A stretch of 64,000 nucleotides of DNA from Paenibacillus psychroresistens (lineage in GTDB: Bacteria > Bacillota > Bacilli > Paenibacillales > NBRC-103111): NCBI RefSeq assembly GCF_009728935.1, contig NZ_CP034235.1, positions 3,076,001 to 3,140,000 of the forward strand, given 5' to 3'. Position 1 is the first letter of the stretch, and every line of letters begins with the position of its first letter. This document shows, piece by piece, positions 1 to 8,189 of this stretch. A program made the translations under genes and the position numbers. The notes under the pieces were generated by a model. That model was given only the letters and a program-made list of their open reading frames with translations, was not told the origin of the DNA and searched no databases.

Positions 1-287
1 ATCCAGTTAATTATGTTGTTACCGGTTCATACCACATTGCTTTCGAAGATGCTTCAGATGCTGCCAATATACAAATCGCAGTAACAGCAGCTGTTGCAGA
101 ATATAGGGTATGGCAAAAGTCGAAACTTGGCCGAGACATAAACCCTTCTGAGTTGACTCGAAGGATTTTAAACGCTGGAGCAAAACGAACTACGATTACA
201 GCTCCCACTTATACAACAGTAGACAATACAGAGGTTGCAAACGATACAGGCGCTACGATGACATATGGAGGTGTTGACAGTGCGTGA
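1..287 (+). CDS. Baseplate J/gp47-like protein, C-terminal part
   Basis: The frame is open from base 3 to the TGA at 285-287; the start lies outside the window. The visible 94 residues include an RVWQKSKLGRDINPSEL segment and a final RTTITAPTYTTVD segment, as in the C-terminus of contractile-tail baseplate J (gp47) proteins. These join the tail tube to the wedge of the baseplate. The gene directly precedes and overlaps a tail protein I gene, the usual J-I-fibre order of P2-like and PBSX-like tails. The family call rests on this context and residue pattern, since the protein is partial. Confidence 0.75.
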   Translation, partial: PVNYVVTGSYHIAFEDASDAANIQIAVTAAVAEYRVWQKSKLGRDINPSELTRRILNAGAKRTTITAPTYTTVDNTEVANDTGATMTYGGVDSA

Positions 288-843
288 TATTTATTCCGTC
301 TCACTGTTGGGCATATTGCCACCTTCATTAACATCGGACCCGCAGGTTCAAGCAGCTGCCCAAGCAATTGATGCCGAGCTTCAAATTGTGAGCGGAAAAA
401 TAAAAGACCTAGATCTTCTATATTCCATTGATCAACTCGATGATGTTTGGTTAGACGAATTAGCCTGGGCTTTACATGTAGATTTTTACGATAAGACACT
501 TCTTATCGAGCAGAAGAGGGCTTTAATAAACAATTCGGATCGATGGCACCGTAGGAAAGGAACACCTTCTGCTGTAGAAGAACTTCTAGAGACAATGTTC
601 GGCGATGGTACTGTTGTCGAATGGTACGATTTTGGTGGTGATCCCTACACATTCCGAGTAACAACCGTGAATTCAGCTGCTACCGATGAAGATGCCCAAC
701 AATTCTTAGATGCGATTAATTCAGTAAAGAATGTCCGCTCTAGGTTAGAAAGTATACAAATATGTGTTAGTGACGATTTAAATTTATATTTTGGAAACGT
801 GATATATATTGGCGATTTTATTACAGCAAAGCAGGTGACATAA
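280..843 (+). CDS. Phage tail protein I (P2 gpI family)
   Basis: A baseplate wedge protein of myovirus-type tails, about 187 residues. The N-terminus (RDIYSVSLLGILPPSL) and the central WHRRKGTPSAVEELL motif are typical of gpI. I chose the GTG at 280 over the in-frame ATG at 265: GGAGGTG at 267-273 is correctly spaced for GTG 280, and RDIYSVSLL is the usual family start. The start overlaps the end of the J gene by 8 bp, and the stop overlaps the next start (TAATG), so the genes are translationally coupled. Confidence 0.88.
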   Translation: MRDIYSVSLLGILPPSLTSDPQVQAAAQAIDAELQIVSGKIKDLDLLYSIDQLDDVWLDELAWALHVDFYDKTLLIEQKRALINNSDRWHRRKGTPSAVEELLETMFGDGTVVEWYDFGGDPYTFRVTTVNSAATDEDAQQFLDAINSVKNVRSRLESIQICVSDDLNLYFGNVIYIGDFITAKQVT

Positions 844-3242
844 TGGGTGCATTCGGTGGATTATTTATAACCAACAAAGGTCGGGCTCTTCAAGCGAAAG
901 CTCAGACAGGGGTTGTTCTTGTGTTTAATCGCATAGCAATGGGTGATGGTACTATCACAAGTCAGGTCATTGCAGATCTAAATAGCCTAATTAGCCAAAA
1001 GAAAACCTTGGCTATTGAAAAGTTACGGACATTGGGAGCAGGAAAGGCAGTTGTAGGCGGGAGCTTTTCTAATGGCGATATAGTAACTGGGTTTTATTTT
1101 AGGGAACTTGGGGTCTTTGCGCAGGATCCAGACGAGGGAGAGATTCTTTATTGTTATGCTAATGCTGGTGCAGGAGCAGAATATATTCCTGCAGGCGGCG
1201 GTCCGGATATTGTTCAGAAATTTATCGATGTCGTCACAATCGTAGGTAATGTCGCAACAGTTAGTGCAACTATCAATGAATCTTTGGTTTTTACTACTGT
1301 TGCTGATTTTAATACACATAAAAATGCAGCTACTTTGGATCATCCTGACTCATCAGTGATAACCGCAAAGATTGCACCAAAAGCTGTAACAGCTGCAAAA
1401 ATAGCAGATAATACAGTCGGTGCTGGACAAATGGTGGCTGGTGCGGCTACGGATACAGTTATTGGCAACCGAACACCTGTCGATACGGTTTCCGCAGTTG
1501 TTGGAGCGGATACTCCCACAAATCTATTTAGTAAGCTTGCTAATATGATAAAACAGATAACTGGTGGAGCTACTTGGGCTACAGCTGCGACTACGAATCT
1601 GGCAGCACTATTAACCGCAATGGGATTAAGAGCCACTATCTCAAATCCTGTTTTTACAGGAACAGTCACACTGGGGCAAGATCCTGCTTCAGCACTCCAA
1701 GCAGCCACTAAACAATATGTGGATGCTTATGCTTTAGGGTTGGATACAAAAGTATCCTGTAGGGCGGTAGCCACATCAAACATTACTTTAAGCGGCACAC
1801 AAACCGTAGACGGTGTTGTTTTGGTTGTAGGGAACCGCATCCTGGTATCCGGTCAAACAACTGCTAGTCAAAACGGGATATATGTGGTCGCTGCTGGAGC
1901 ATGGGCAAGGTCTTCTGATGCCGACACCTCAGCTGAAGTAACGAGCGGAATGTACACGTATATTGAGGAAGGTACTGCAAACGGCAAGAATGGTTGGAGT
2001 TTACTTACTGCTGATCCAATCGTACTCGGAACAACAGCTTTGACTTTCACTTTATTCAATGGACCAGGCTCGGTAGTAGCTGGCGCGGGGTTAAACAAAA
2101 CGGGCAACACGCTTTCTATCCCAGCTTCTAGCGTTACAGATTCAATGTTCGGTACCCGAACCATCGTAGACAGTACCGCGCAGACAGGCGGAGCAGCCGC
2201 AGCACCTACAACATTATGGAGCCAATTGGGTAATATGATTAAAGGTATAACGGGTAAGGTGAATTGGTATACGTTACCCGTAGTAAGCCTGGAAACGTTA
2301 AACGTTACTACCCCTAAAGTATCGACGTCGGATATGACGTATTACGTTAGGACGGACGGAAGTAACAGCAACACAGGTTTAGGTAATACAGCAGGAGGGG
2401 CGTTCTTAACGATAGCGAAAGCCGTTTCTATGATTCCGCAAATATTGAATCATACTTATACCATTAGCATAGCAGCAGGTACCTATGCTGAAACAGTGAA
2501 CATTACGGGTTTATCTGGTTCGGGTAACTTAGTAATAACGGCGGCGACTGTGATTAACGTTAACAACGTGAAAACGACCAGTGTAGGCGTTAGATTACAA
2601 CTAAACAGCATAAACGCCGCTACAACTACGTTAGACGGTTTTTATATCGAGTATTGTCAATGGGTATATTTGCAATCCTGTCAATCCACGGGCATTACTG
2701 CCACGGGTAGCGGCGTTTTGTGTTATGGGTCAAAGGTAATAGTGTCAGGCGGTACATTCGCCAATAAAGCCAACGGAATAGCTTCTTCGGGAGTTGGGAG
2801 CCTTTATAGTTACTCAAATTCAGGTACTGGAAATACCCGAGGGCTATTCGCTATTGAATCGAGCGTTATAGGTATACAAAGCGGACAACCTTCAGGAGTT
2901 ACAAACATGGCAACTTCTTCGGGGGGTGTAATTTCCCCGGACACAGGTGTTATTAACCCCTGGGGGGATAATACCAGCGCAATAAGCAAAGCTGCTAGCG
3001 GTTATCAAAAGTTCCCGAGCGGTTTAATTATTCAATGGGGCAATTTTACAGGAGTTGCGACAGGCGGTGTTATTACTTTTCCGCTTGCTTTTCCAACTTT
3101 ATGTGCATCAGTAGTAGCAAATCTTACATCGGGACCTACATCACCAATCATAAGCGCCGCAAATTTTAGCACAACGAATACTAATATTTATTCTTCTACT
3201 GGCGCAACGATGAACGGCAGTTATGTAGCAATAGGGTATTAA
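843..3242 (+). CDS. Phage tail fibre protein, 799 aa
   Basis: Host-recognition fibre attached to the baseplate. The N-terminus (GAFGGLFITNKGRALQAKAQ) is that of the DUF3751/tail-collar fibre family. A middle region with KQYVDAYALGLDTKVS is common in tail fibres. From residue ~495 a Ser/Thr/Gly-rich stretch (AAGTYAETVNITGLSGSG) suggests a right-handed beta-helix. The last ~80 residues resemble the gp53-like fibre tip (GYQKFPSGLIIQWG start, YVAIGY end). A ~45-residue segment is repeated (nt ~1456-1590 and ~2144-2275, both with a LANMIK/LGNMIK core), indicating internal duplication. Base composition shifts after ~2280, suggesting a swapped distal domain. Confidence 0.9.
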   Translation: MGAFGGLFITNKGRALQAKAQTGVVLVFNRIAMGDGTITSQVIADLNSLISQKKTLAIEKLRTLGAGKAVVGGSFSNGDIVTGFYFRELGVFAQDPDEGEILYCYANAGAGAEYIPAGGGPDIVQKFIDVVTIVGNVATVSATINESLVFTTVADFNTHKNAATLDHPDSSVITAKIAPKAVTAAKIADNTVGAGQMVAGAATDTVIGNRTPVDTVSAVVGADTPTNLFSKLANMIKQITGGATWATAATTNLAALLTAMGLRATISNPVFTGTVTLGQDPASALQAATKQYVDAYALGLDTKVSCRAVATSNITLSGTQTVDGVVLVVGNRILVSGQTTASQNGIYVVAAGAWARSSDADTSAEVTSGMYTYIEEGTANGKNGWSLLTADPIVLGTTALTFTLFNGPGSVVAGAGLNKTGNTLSIPASSVTDSMFGTRTIVDSTAQTGGAAAAPTTLWSQLGNMIKGITGKVNWYTLPVVSLETLNVTTPKVSTSDMTYYVRTDGSNSNTGLGNTAGGAFLTIAKAVSMIPQILNHTYTISIAAGTYAETVNITGLSGSGNLVITAATVINVNNVKTTSVGVRLQLNSINAATTTLDGFYIEYCQWVYLQSCQSTGITATGSGVLCYGSKVIVSGGTFANKANGIASSGVGSLYSYSNSGTGNTRGLFAIESSVIGIQSGQPSGVTNMATSSGGVISPDTGVINPWGDNTSAISKAASGYQKFPSGLIIQWGNFTGVATGGVITFPLAFPTLCASVVANLTSGPTSPIISAANFSTTNTNIYSSTGATMNGSYVAIGY

Positions 3243-3257
3243 TAAGGAGGTTTTAAA

Positions 3258-3647
3258 TTGGTTAACCAATACTACGCGAATGCAGACATTAACGGAAAGA
3301 TCATCGGATTTTATAACGATGATGTGCATACAGAAGAACAGATTCCCGAAACCGCCATAGAAATTACGGAAGAACAATGGCAGGACGCGCTAAGTAACCC
3401 TCGTAAATACAGGGTAATTAGTGGTGTGTTTACGGCTCGAACTCAAGCTGAGATTGATCAAGAGATAGAAGACGAAGAAGCGAACGCTCCGCCCGTTCCG
3501 CCAACAGCTGAGCAAGAAATAGCATCTCTAAAAGCTGAAAATGCAGCTCTTGTAACAGAAACCGTAAGGCTCGCCGCTAGGGATGCCCAAATACAGGACG
3601 ACCAAATGTTTATCCTAGAAGCCCTTATTGCAGCTGAAATAATTTAG
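3258..3647 (+). CDS. Phage tail fibre assembly/XkdW-like protein
   Basis: 129 residues directly after the fibre gene. It starts at TTG 3258 behind a strong AAGGAGG at 3243-3249. Residues 1-60 are short beta-rich segments ending in an ITEEQWQDALSNP motif, as found in tail-fibre chaperone and XkdW-like proteins of Gram-positive phages. The C-terminal half is acidic and then helical (EQEIASLKAENAAL), a likely coiled coil. The probable role is folding or attachment of the fibre. The call is from position and pattern; I cannot assign an exact family. Confidence 0.6.
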   Translation: MVNQYYANADINGKIIGFYNDDVHTEEQIPETAIEITEEQWQDALSNPRKYRVISGVFTARTQAEIDQEIEDEEANAPPVPPTAEQEIASLKAENAALVTETVRLAARDAQIQDDQMFILEALIAAEII

Positions 3648-3675
3648 AAACCTGTCATAGAGGGGAGGTGATAGA

Positions 3676-3897
3676 ATGTCTGAAACACTTAGAGAACGAA
3701 TGGCGCGAGGTTATGCTAACATGATCGTGATCGATGGTACCAGAACCTTTGCAACCATCCCTGCTGGCTATGTTGCAGAAGTGAAGATTTATAGTGCCAA
3801 CACATTTACATTGGCTCAGATCGATGCAGCCTTTGCGAGAGAGTCAATAACAGAGTCAGAATGGCAAGAGATCGTTGCTCTCATTCCTGCAGCATAA
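3676..3897 (+). CDS. Small phage tail-associated protein, 73 aa
   Basis: Follows the fibre-assembly gene with its own AGGGGAGGTG ribosome binding site and ends just before a strong terminator, so it is the last gene of the tail operon. The sequence has an N-terminal helix (ETLRERMARGYANM), a short beta region and a C-terminal ESEWQEIVALIP helix. In this position PBSX-like phages carry XkdX-type small proteins, but I see no clear match and give no function. Confidence 0.5.
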   Translation: MSETLRERMARGYANMIVIDGTRTFATIPAGYVAEVKIYSANTFTLAQIDAAFARESITESEWQEIVALIPAA

Positions 3898-3910
3898 TTA
3901 CAAAACTCAT

Positions 3911-3937
3911 GCCCCGTTCATTCGGGGCTATTTTTTA
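3911..3937 (+). terminator. Intrinsic terminator of the tail operon
   Basis: GCCCCG (3911-3916), a 6-nt loop, CGGGGC (3923-3928), then a T-rich run to 3936. It separates the tail genes from the lysis cassette. Confidence 0.85.
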
Positions 3938-3964
3938 TGATAATTGAAGTAGAAAGGAGAAACT

Positions 3965-4465
3965 ATGGACCGTTATTTAAAATCGATATTAAGCTTGGAT
4001 ACATTGCTTAAATATAAGAATGTAGCAACCGGTGCGGTTGGAGCTGCTGCAGCCCCATTTCTAGAGCAGGCATTTTCCTCGGGGAAGTTTTGGTGTTATT
4101 TGTTTTTGTTTTTGATTATTATTGGTGATTGGATCTCAGGGTCTGCAGCTGCTAGGAAGGATGGGACATATTCAAGCGAGTATGGTATTTCAGGAGTCCT
4201 TAGAACAACACTTATTTTATTGATACCATTTATAGGATTTGCATTGGATATGATATCTGTTCATGTTTTTAAAATTAGTCAGCCAGGTTGTGTCTATTAC
4301 GCTCTTACTTTAATGTTGGCGCGGCATAGCGCGGAGAGTCTTACTGCAAACTCAGCGCGTGCTGGGTGGGATCGGTGGATCCCGAACAAAGTTCTCATTT
4401 ATATTTCCTCAGAAATCCAAGCGAAAATAGAACGAAGTGAGAAGCAGAAAGGCGGAGGGAAATGA
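3965..4465 (+). CDS. Phage holin (holin 4/TcdE-like family)
   Basis: 166 residues with three or four hydrophobic segments (about 45-60, 80-105 and 112-128) and a charged C-terminus ending KQKGGGK. The motif IGDWISGSAAARKDGTYSS is characteristic of the phi29-like/TcdE class of holins. Holins form the membrane lesion that releases endolysin. The ATG at 3965 follows GAAAGGAG, and the stop overlaps the endolysin start (ATGA), the usual holin-lysin coupling. Confidence 0.85.
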   Translation: MDRYLKSILSLDTLLKYKNVATGAVGAAAAPFLEQAFSSGKFWCYLFLFLIIIGDWISGSAAARKDGTYSSEYGISGVLRTTLILLIPFIGFALDMISVHVFKISQPGCVYYALTLMLARHSAESLTANSARAGWDRWIPNKVLIYISSEIQAKIERSEKQKGGGK

Positions 4466-5682
4466 TTACAAAAGAATTTATTGCACAAATAGCACCCTTC
4501 GCCGTTGCAGATCAAAAACGGTCAAGGGTGCTTTCTAGTATTACGATTGCACAAAGTATTCTCGAAAGTGCTTCTGGTGCTCATGCTCCTGGGTTTAATT
4601 TATTTGGTATTAAGAGCACGACAAATTCCGGCCAGTATCTTTGGACACAAGAATATGTAAACGGCAAGTATGTTCAAATCCAAGATTGGTTTATTGTCTA
4701 TCAGGATTGGACAGGCAGTATCGCGGACCACAGTGCATTTCTGATCCGCAACACTCGATATGCTAAAGCGGGATTCTTCGTGTGTTGTGAAAAACTTGAT
4801 TATATTGGAGCAGCTCTCTCACTACAAGCAGCAGGTTATGCTACTGATCCGAAGTATGCGTCAAAGCTTTTGAAAATCATAACAGATTACAATCTCGATA
4901 GTTACGATAAAGGAGCTCCTATGAAATATAATCCTCATATCACCAAGGAACGGATTGTTGAGGTGAACGGAAAGCTGAAATATATCCCTTTAACAACTGG
5001 TAAACCTTACGCCACAAAAGCAACGGATGTCCGATTGTTGAAGATGGACAAGTCCCGGATAACAATTAAATTTGTTGCTCGTAAAGGAGCTAAGGTCTCG
5101 GATCTAGTAAAGGAATTTAAAGCGGATTATGGATTCAATTTCCCTTTTTTCGATTCCAAGTCTCAGCTTCCTATCGGTACGGTTTATGATGGCTCTAAAT
5201 TTATTAATGGTGCATCAGGCAAAACCTTAAAATGGAAAGAGTTATCTTCTCGATTGGGAGAGTTCTTTATAAGTGACTTAACCCAAATGAGTGACAGTAA
5301 TTTTGTTGTCCAAGGTTCTCCGTTAGTAGTTAGCAATGGTCGAGCTAGTTGGGATTATTACAACAAACTCGAGGAAACAGCTCATGACATTGGCAAGGAT
5401 ATTAAAGGCAATCTGATCCGCTGCCAGAGAACATTTGTGGGAATAGATAAGAATGGAGATTTGCTGCTTGCTATTTCTGACGGCAGAACTAATTCGGATA
5501 TTGGCCTAACCATTGAAGAGGAAGCTCTTTACATGTTGGATAAGGGTGCTGTAATGGCACTGAATGGCGACGGTGGGAGCTCGACAATACTAGCAAATCA
5601 ATCAGGTGGATTGAATCAAGCGGAGAACGTAGGGAAGAACGAGAGGGCAGTACACCACGCTATGTTGATATTCTTTAAATAA
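4462..5682 (+). CDS. Endolysin: glucosaminidase + phosphodiester glycosidase fusion
   Basis: 406 residues with two enzymes. Residues ~1-150 are a FlgJ/LytG-type N-acetylglucosaminidase (SITIAQSILESASGA with the catalytic Glu, then FNLFGIK and AAGYATDPKYA). Residues ~170-406 match the phosphodiester glycosidase/NAGPA-like family (DUF2233): RTFVGIDKNGDLLLAISDGR, then EEALYMLDKGAVMALNGDGG and SST. The second family acts on GlcNAc-1-phosphodiester links, so the lysin could cut both peptidoglycan and its wall-teichoic-acid linkage; this role is inferred. It has no secretion signal and relies on the upstream holin. The first domain is paralogous to the protein at 25,251-25,946. Confidence 0.85.
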   Translation: MITKEFIAQIAPFAVADQKRSRVLSSITIAQSILESASGAHAPGFNLFGIKSTTNSGQYLWTQEYVNGKYVQIQDWFIVYQDWTGSIADHSAFLIRNTRYAKAGFFVCCEKLDYIGAALSLQAAGYATDPKYASKLLKIITDYNLDSYDKGAPMKYNPHITKERIVEVNGKLKYIPLTTGKPYATKATDVRLLKMDKSRITIKFVARKGAKVSDLVKEFKADYGFNFPFFDSKSQLPIGTVYDGSKFINGASGKTLKWKELSSRLGEFFISDLTQMSDSNFVVQGSPLVVSNGRASWDYYNKLEETAHDIGKDIKGNLIRCQRTFVGIDKNGDLLLAISDGRTNSDIGLTIEEEALYMLDKGAVMALNGDGGSSTILANQSGGLNQAENVGKNERAVHHAMLIFFK

Positions 5683-5691
5683 AACTAAAGC

Positions 5692-5720
5692 CCTCACGCT
5701 ATCATAGGTGGGGGATTTTT
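5692..5720 (+). terminator. Intrinsic terminator after endolysin
   Basis: CCCTCAC pairs with GTGGGGG across a short loop, followed by ATTTTTGTG. Ends the lysis transcript. Confidence 0.65.
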
Positions 5721-5724
5721 GTGT

Positions 5725-5791
5725 TTACACTTCCTCGATTAACTCCCCACCTTTACTCACCGAAATAACTCAGATTAGCACTACTGGGAAC
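5725..5791 (-). pseudogene. Decayed 3' end of an SRAP (YedK/HMCES-like) gene
   Basis: The minus strand reads VSKGGELIEEV then a stop at 5725-5727. This matches the tail of the intact SRAP gene (VSKDVGSVKNQNAELIEEVN) with an internal deletion. TTCCTCGATTAACTCC is identical in both copies. Further upstream on the minus strand, FPVVLI*VISVSK corresponds to the intact FPMDRMRAYPVSK with an in-frame stop. It lies exactly between the lysis cassette and the first cargo genes, in the same orientation as the intact SRAP gene. Confidence 0.7.
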
Positions 5792-5906
5792 TATTGAGAT
5801 TTGAATTAAATATTCAATTCTTAATTTAACCGTTAGCTTATGGAGGAATATGGTATCTCTTGTCGAATATTAGGTGACTAACTAATTGAGAAAAGGGATG
5901 GCATTA

Positions 5907-6671
5907 ATGGCGAGAAGAAGAAAGAAGGAAGAAGTAGACTTAATTGAAAGTCTATTAATGATGTTATTATTAGCTACATTTTTCTTAGTACTCATTGCAA
6001 CGAAATCTATTAAGATAAGTTTAATTTCGGATGGTGTTGTTTTTGTTATAATTCTAGGCATACTATATTACCGCCGAATGTTGCAAGAAGAAAAATTAAT
6101 GAAGTCAGGAATAGCCGACATTGATAAAATGGATGGCCGTGAGTTCGAACATTATCTTGGTCATTTATTTAAAGGACATGGTTATTCTGTGCAAGTAACG
6201 CAAGCTGCAGGAGACTTTGGTGCAGATCTCGTAATCTCAAAAGATGGTAAGAAAATAGTAGTTCAAGCAAAGCGCTACAGTAAGAATGTAGGACTTAAAG
6301 CTGTTCAAGAAGCGCATTCATCAATGTCTTATTATGGCGCTTCAGAAGCCTGGGTAGTATCTAATAGTGATTATACAACTGCAGCTTATAGTTTAGCTAA
6401 GTCAAATAACGTTCGATTGATTACTCGAAATGAATTAATTGAAATGATATTAATAATGAACCCCACTGCTCCAATTGAGCCAGCAAAGGAAATATCGAAT
6501 ATAGTACCAGAATTAGTAATTCAAAAACAAACATTTGCCGATCCAATAATTGAAGATGTAAATTGCGGCAAATGCGGTGCAAATATGATTCGCCGTTCCG
6601 GTCCACGGGGTGTATTTTTAGGATGCGGTAATTTTCCAAAATGCAGGAATACAATAACCTTAAGTAGTTAG
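5907..6671 (+). CDS. Membrane-anchored Mrr-type restriction endonuclease with C4 zinc finger
   Basis: 254 residues. Two N-terminal membrane segments (about residues 13-30 and 37-54) precede an Mrr_cat nuclease domain (~70-185) showing the PD-(D/E)xK core: EFEHYLGHLFKGHGY, then GDFGADLVIS and IVVQAKRY. The C-terminus (~222-250) is a topoisomerase-type C4 zinc finger (CGKCGAN, CGNFPKC). Proteins of this layout degrade modified or foreign DNA. I prefer ATG 5907 (MARRRKKEE) over TTG 5886 because AGGG at ~5894 is correctly spaced for it. It is the first prophage cargo gene after the lysis cassette and may act in superinfection defence (inference). Confidence 0.8.
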   Translation: MARRRKKEEVDLIESLLMMLLLATFFLVLIATKSIKISLISDGVVFVIILGILYYRRMLQEEKLMKSGIADIDKMDGREFEHYLGHLFKGHGYSVQVTQAAGDFGADLVISKDGKKIVVQAKRYSKNVGLKAVQEAHSSMSYYGASEAWVVSNSDYTTAAYSLAKSNNVRLITRNELIEMILIMNPTAPIEPAKEISNIVPELVIQKQTFADPIIEDVNCGKCGANMIRRSGPRGVFLGCGNFPKCRNTITLSS

Positions 6672-6702
6672 ATTGCAGAAATAGATGGGAGAAATCAAAA
6701 AA

Positions 6703-7887
6703 ATGTTGAAAAGTAAAATGCTAGCACTATTGATATCAATTTCATTACTATTACTGGGGTGTACTTCAACCGGTGCAGTGGATTCAAAAGAGACAGTTTC
6801 TAATCAAATTGAGACATCGCCAGTAATTAATGCTAAAGCTGAAACAGCAAAAGCAGATGTTTCTGCAAGCGGGATAACAAAGCTTGCAGCAGCAGTTAAA
6901 GGTACCCTAAAAGTTCACTTCATAGATGTAGGACAAGGTGCCTCACAATTAATTGTTTCACCAAACGGTAAAACGATTTTGATTGATGCTGGAAACAACG
7001 ATAAAGAAGAGTTGATCGTAAAGTACTTGAAAAAAGAAAATGTTAAAAAAATAGATATTCTTATCGGAACACATCCGGATGCAGATCATATTGGTGGCTT
7101 GGATGCAGTTATAGACAATTTCGACGTTGGAAAAATTTATATGCCTAAGATACAAGCAAACACAGAGACATTTAAAGATCTTCTGAGCTCAATTCAAAAG
7201 AAAGGCTTGAAAGTCACAACAGCCAAATCAGGTTTAGTACTTGATTGGGAAAAAGATATTAATGTAGAAATGATTGCCCCAGTTGGTACTTATGATGATA
7301 CAAATGAAATGAGCGCTGTTATCCATTTAACCTATGGCAGTAACTCATTCCTCTTAACGGGTGATGCCGAGGCTTTGAGCGAAGCGGATATATTAAAATC
7401 GAAGGTAAATCTAAAGTCCGACGTTCTAATGGTTGGCCATCATGGTTCAAAAACTTCAACGAGCACAAATTTTCTTAAAGCCGTTAACCCGAAATATGCC
7501 GTTATTCAAGTTGGAAAAGGCAATAAATACGGACATCCGACTGAGGAAGTGTTAAAGAAGTTGAATGATAAGAAAATAAAGATATACAGGAACGATACAC
7601 AAGGTAATATTATTTTTTCATCAAATGGTAAAGATATTACTGTGAAGTCGGAAAAAGCAGGTGTAGTAACGCAAAAGCCAACAGCTAAGCCTACGGTCAA
7701 AGCAACCACTAAGCCTACACCAAAAGCCACTGCAAAGCCTACAAGTAAACCTGCGGTTGTTCAAGGGGATGTGTACTATAAAAATTGTACTGCTGTTAGG
7801 GATGCAGGAGCAGACCCGATTTATGAAGGAGATCCAGGATATAGTAGCAAACTCGATAGAGATGGTGACGGTGTTGCGTGTGAGTAA
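6703..7887 (+). CDS. ComEC/Rec2-like metallo-beta-lactamase-fold lipoprotein with Excalibur domain
   Basis: 395 residues. The signal peptide ends in a LLLLGC lipobox, so it is an anchored surface protein. Residues ~70-310 form the MBL domain (HFIDVGQGASQLI, THPDADHIGGLD as the metal motif HxDxDH, LLTGDAE, VGHHGSKTS) as in the stand-alone ComEC nuclease-like family. A KPTAKPT-type Pro/Thr linker (~330-360) leads to an Excalibur calcium-binding domain (YYKNCTAVRDAG, DRDGDGVACE). ATG 6703 has GGGAG at good spacing and gives a normal signal peptide; ATG 6685 lies inside that region. DUF3006 follows 20 bp downstream, a frequent pairing. The likely role is extracellular nucleic-acid or phosphoester hydrolysis. 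Confidence 0.85.
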   Translation: MLKSKMLALLISISLLLLGCTSTGAVDSKETVSNQIETSPVINAKAETAKADVSASGITKLAAAVKGTLKVHFIDVGQGASQLIVSPNGKTILIDAGNNDKEELIVKYLKKENVKKIDILIGTHPDADHIGGLDAVIDNFDVGKIYMPKIQANTETFKDLLSSIQKKGLKVTTAKSGLVLDWEKDINVEMIAPVGTYDDTNEMSAVIHLTYGSNSFLLTGDAEALSEADILKSKVNLKSDVLMVGHHGSKTSTSTNFLKAVNPKYAVIQVGKGNKYGHPTEEVLKKLNDKKIKIYRNDTQGNIIFSSNGKDITVKSEKAGVVTQKPTAKPTVKATTKPTPKATAKPTSKPAVVQGDVYYKNCTAVRDAGADPIYEGDPGYSSKLDRDGDGVACE

Positions 7888-7907
7888 AAATAGGGAGGGT
7901 TATATGT

Positions 7908-8120
7908 ATGAAGGGAATAGTTGATCGTTTTGAAGGAGAATTTGTAGTTATTGAAATAGATGGCGTAACTAAAGATATTACAAAATCTGATGTTGATAAC
8001 AATGTTAAACCAGGTGATAGCGTTTGTCTCGTAGATGGTATTTGGATTACCGATCAAGCTGAGACAAAGAGTAGGACAAAGGAAATTGCGTACTTAATGG
8101 ACAATGTCTGGGAAGATTAA
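7908..8120 (+). CDS. DUF3006 family protein
   Basis: 70 residues, a small beta-barrel-like protein (KGIVDRFEGEFVVIEIDG start, GDSVCLVDG centre). DUF3006 genes regularly follow ComEC-like MBL genes in Firmicutes, as here, 20 bp downstream with an AGGGAGGG ribosome binding site. The molecular function is unknown; it probably serves as an accessory to the MBL protein. A terminator follows. Confidence 0.8.
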   Translation: MKGIVDRFEGEFVVIEIDGVTKDITKSDVDNNVKPGDSVCLVDGIWITDQAETKSRTKEIAYLMDNVWED

Positions 8121-8136
8121 AATATAGTTATTAATG

Positions 8137-8177
8137 TATAGGAGTCGGTTCTTTTGAGCTGGCCCCTATATTTTTTT
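8137..8177 (+). terminator. Terminator after the Mrr-MBL-DUF3006 genes
   Basis: TATAGG at 8137 pairs with CCTATA at ~8165, imperfectly extended inside, and is followed by a run of T. The SRAP gene on the opposite strand ends at 8190. Confidence 0.6.
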
Positions 8178-8189
8178 ATGCGAGTTTGT

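Noticed and set aside
1023-2164. Minus-strand open frames of about 100 codons inside the tail fibre gene
   Set aside because: They have no ribosome binding sites and low-complexity translations; they mirror the Thr/Ala-rich coding strand.
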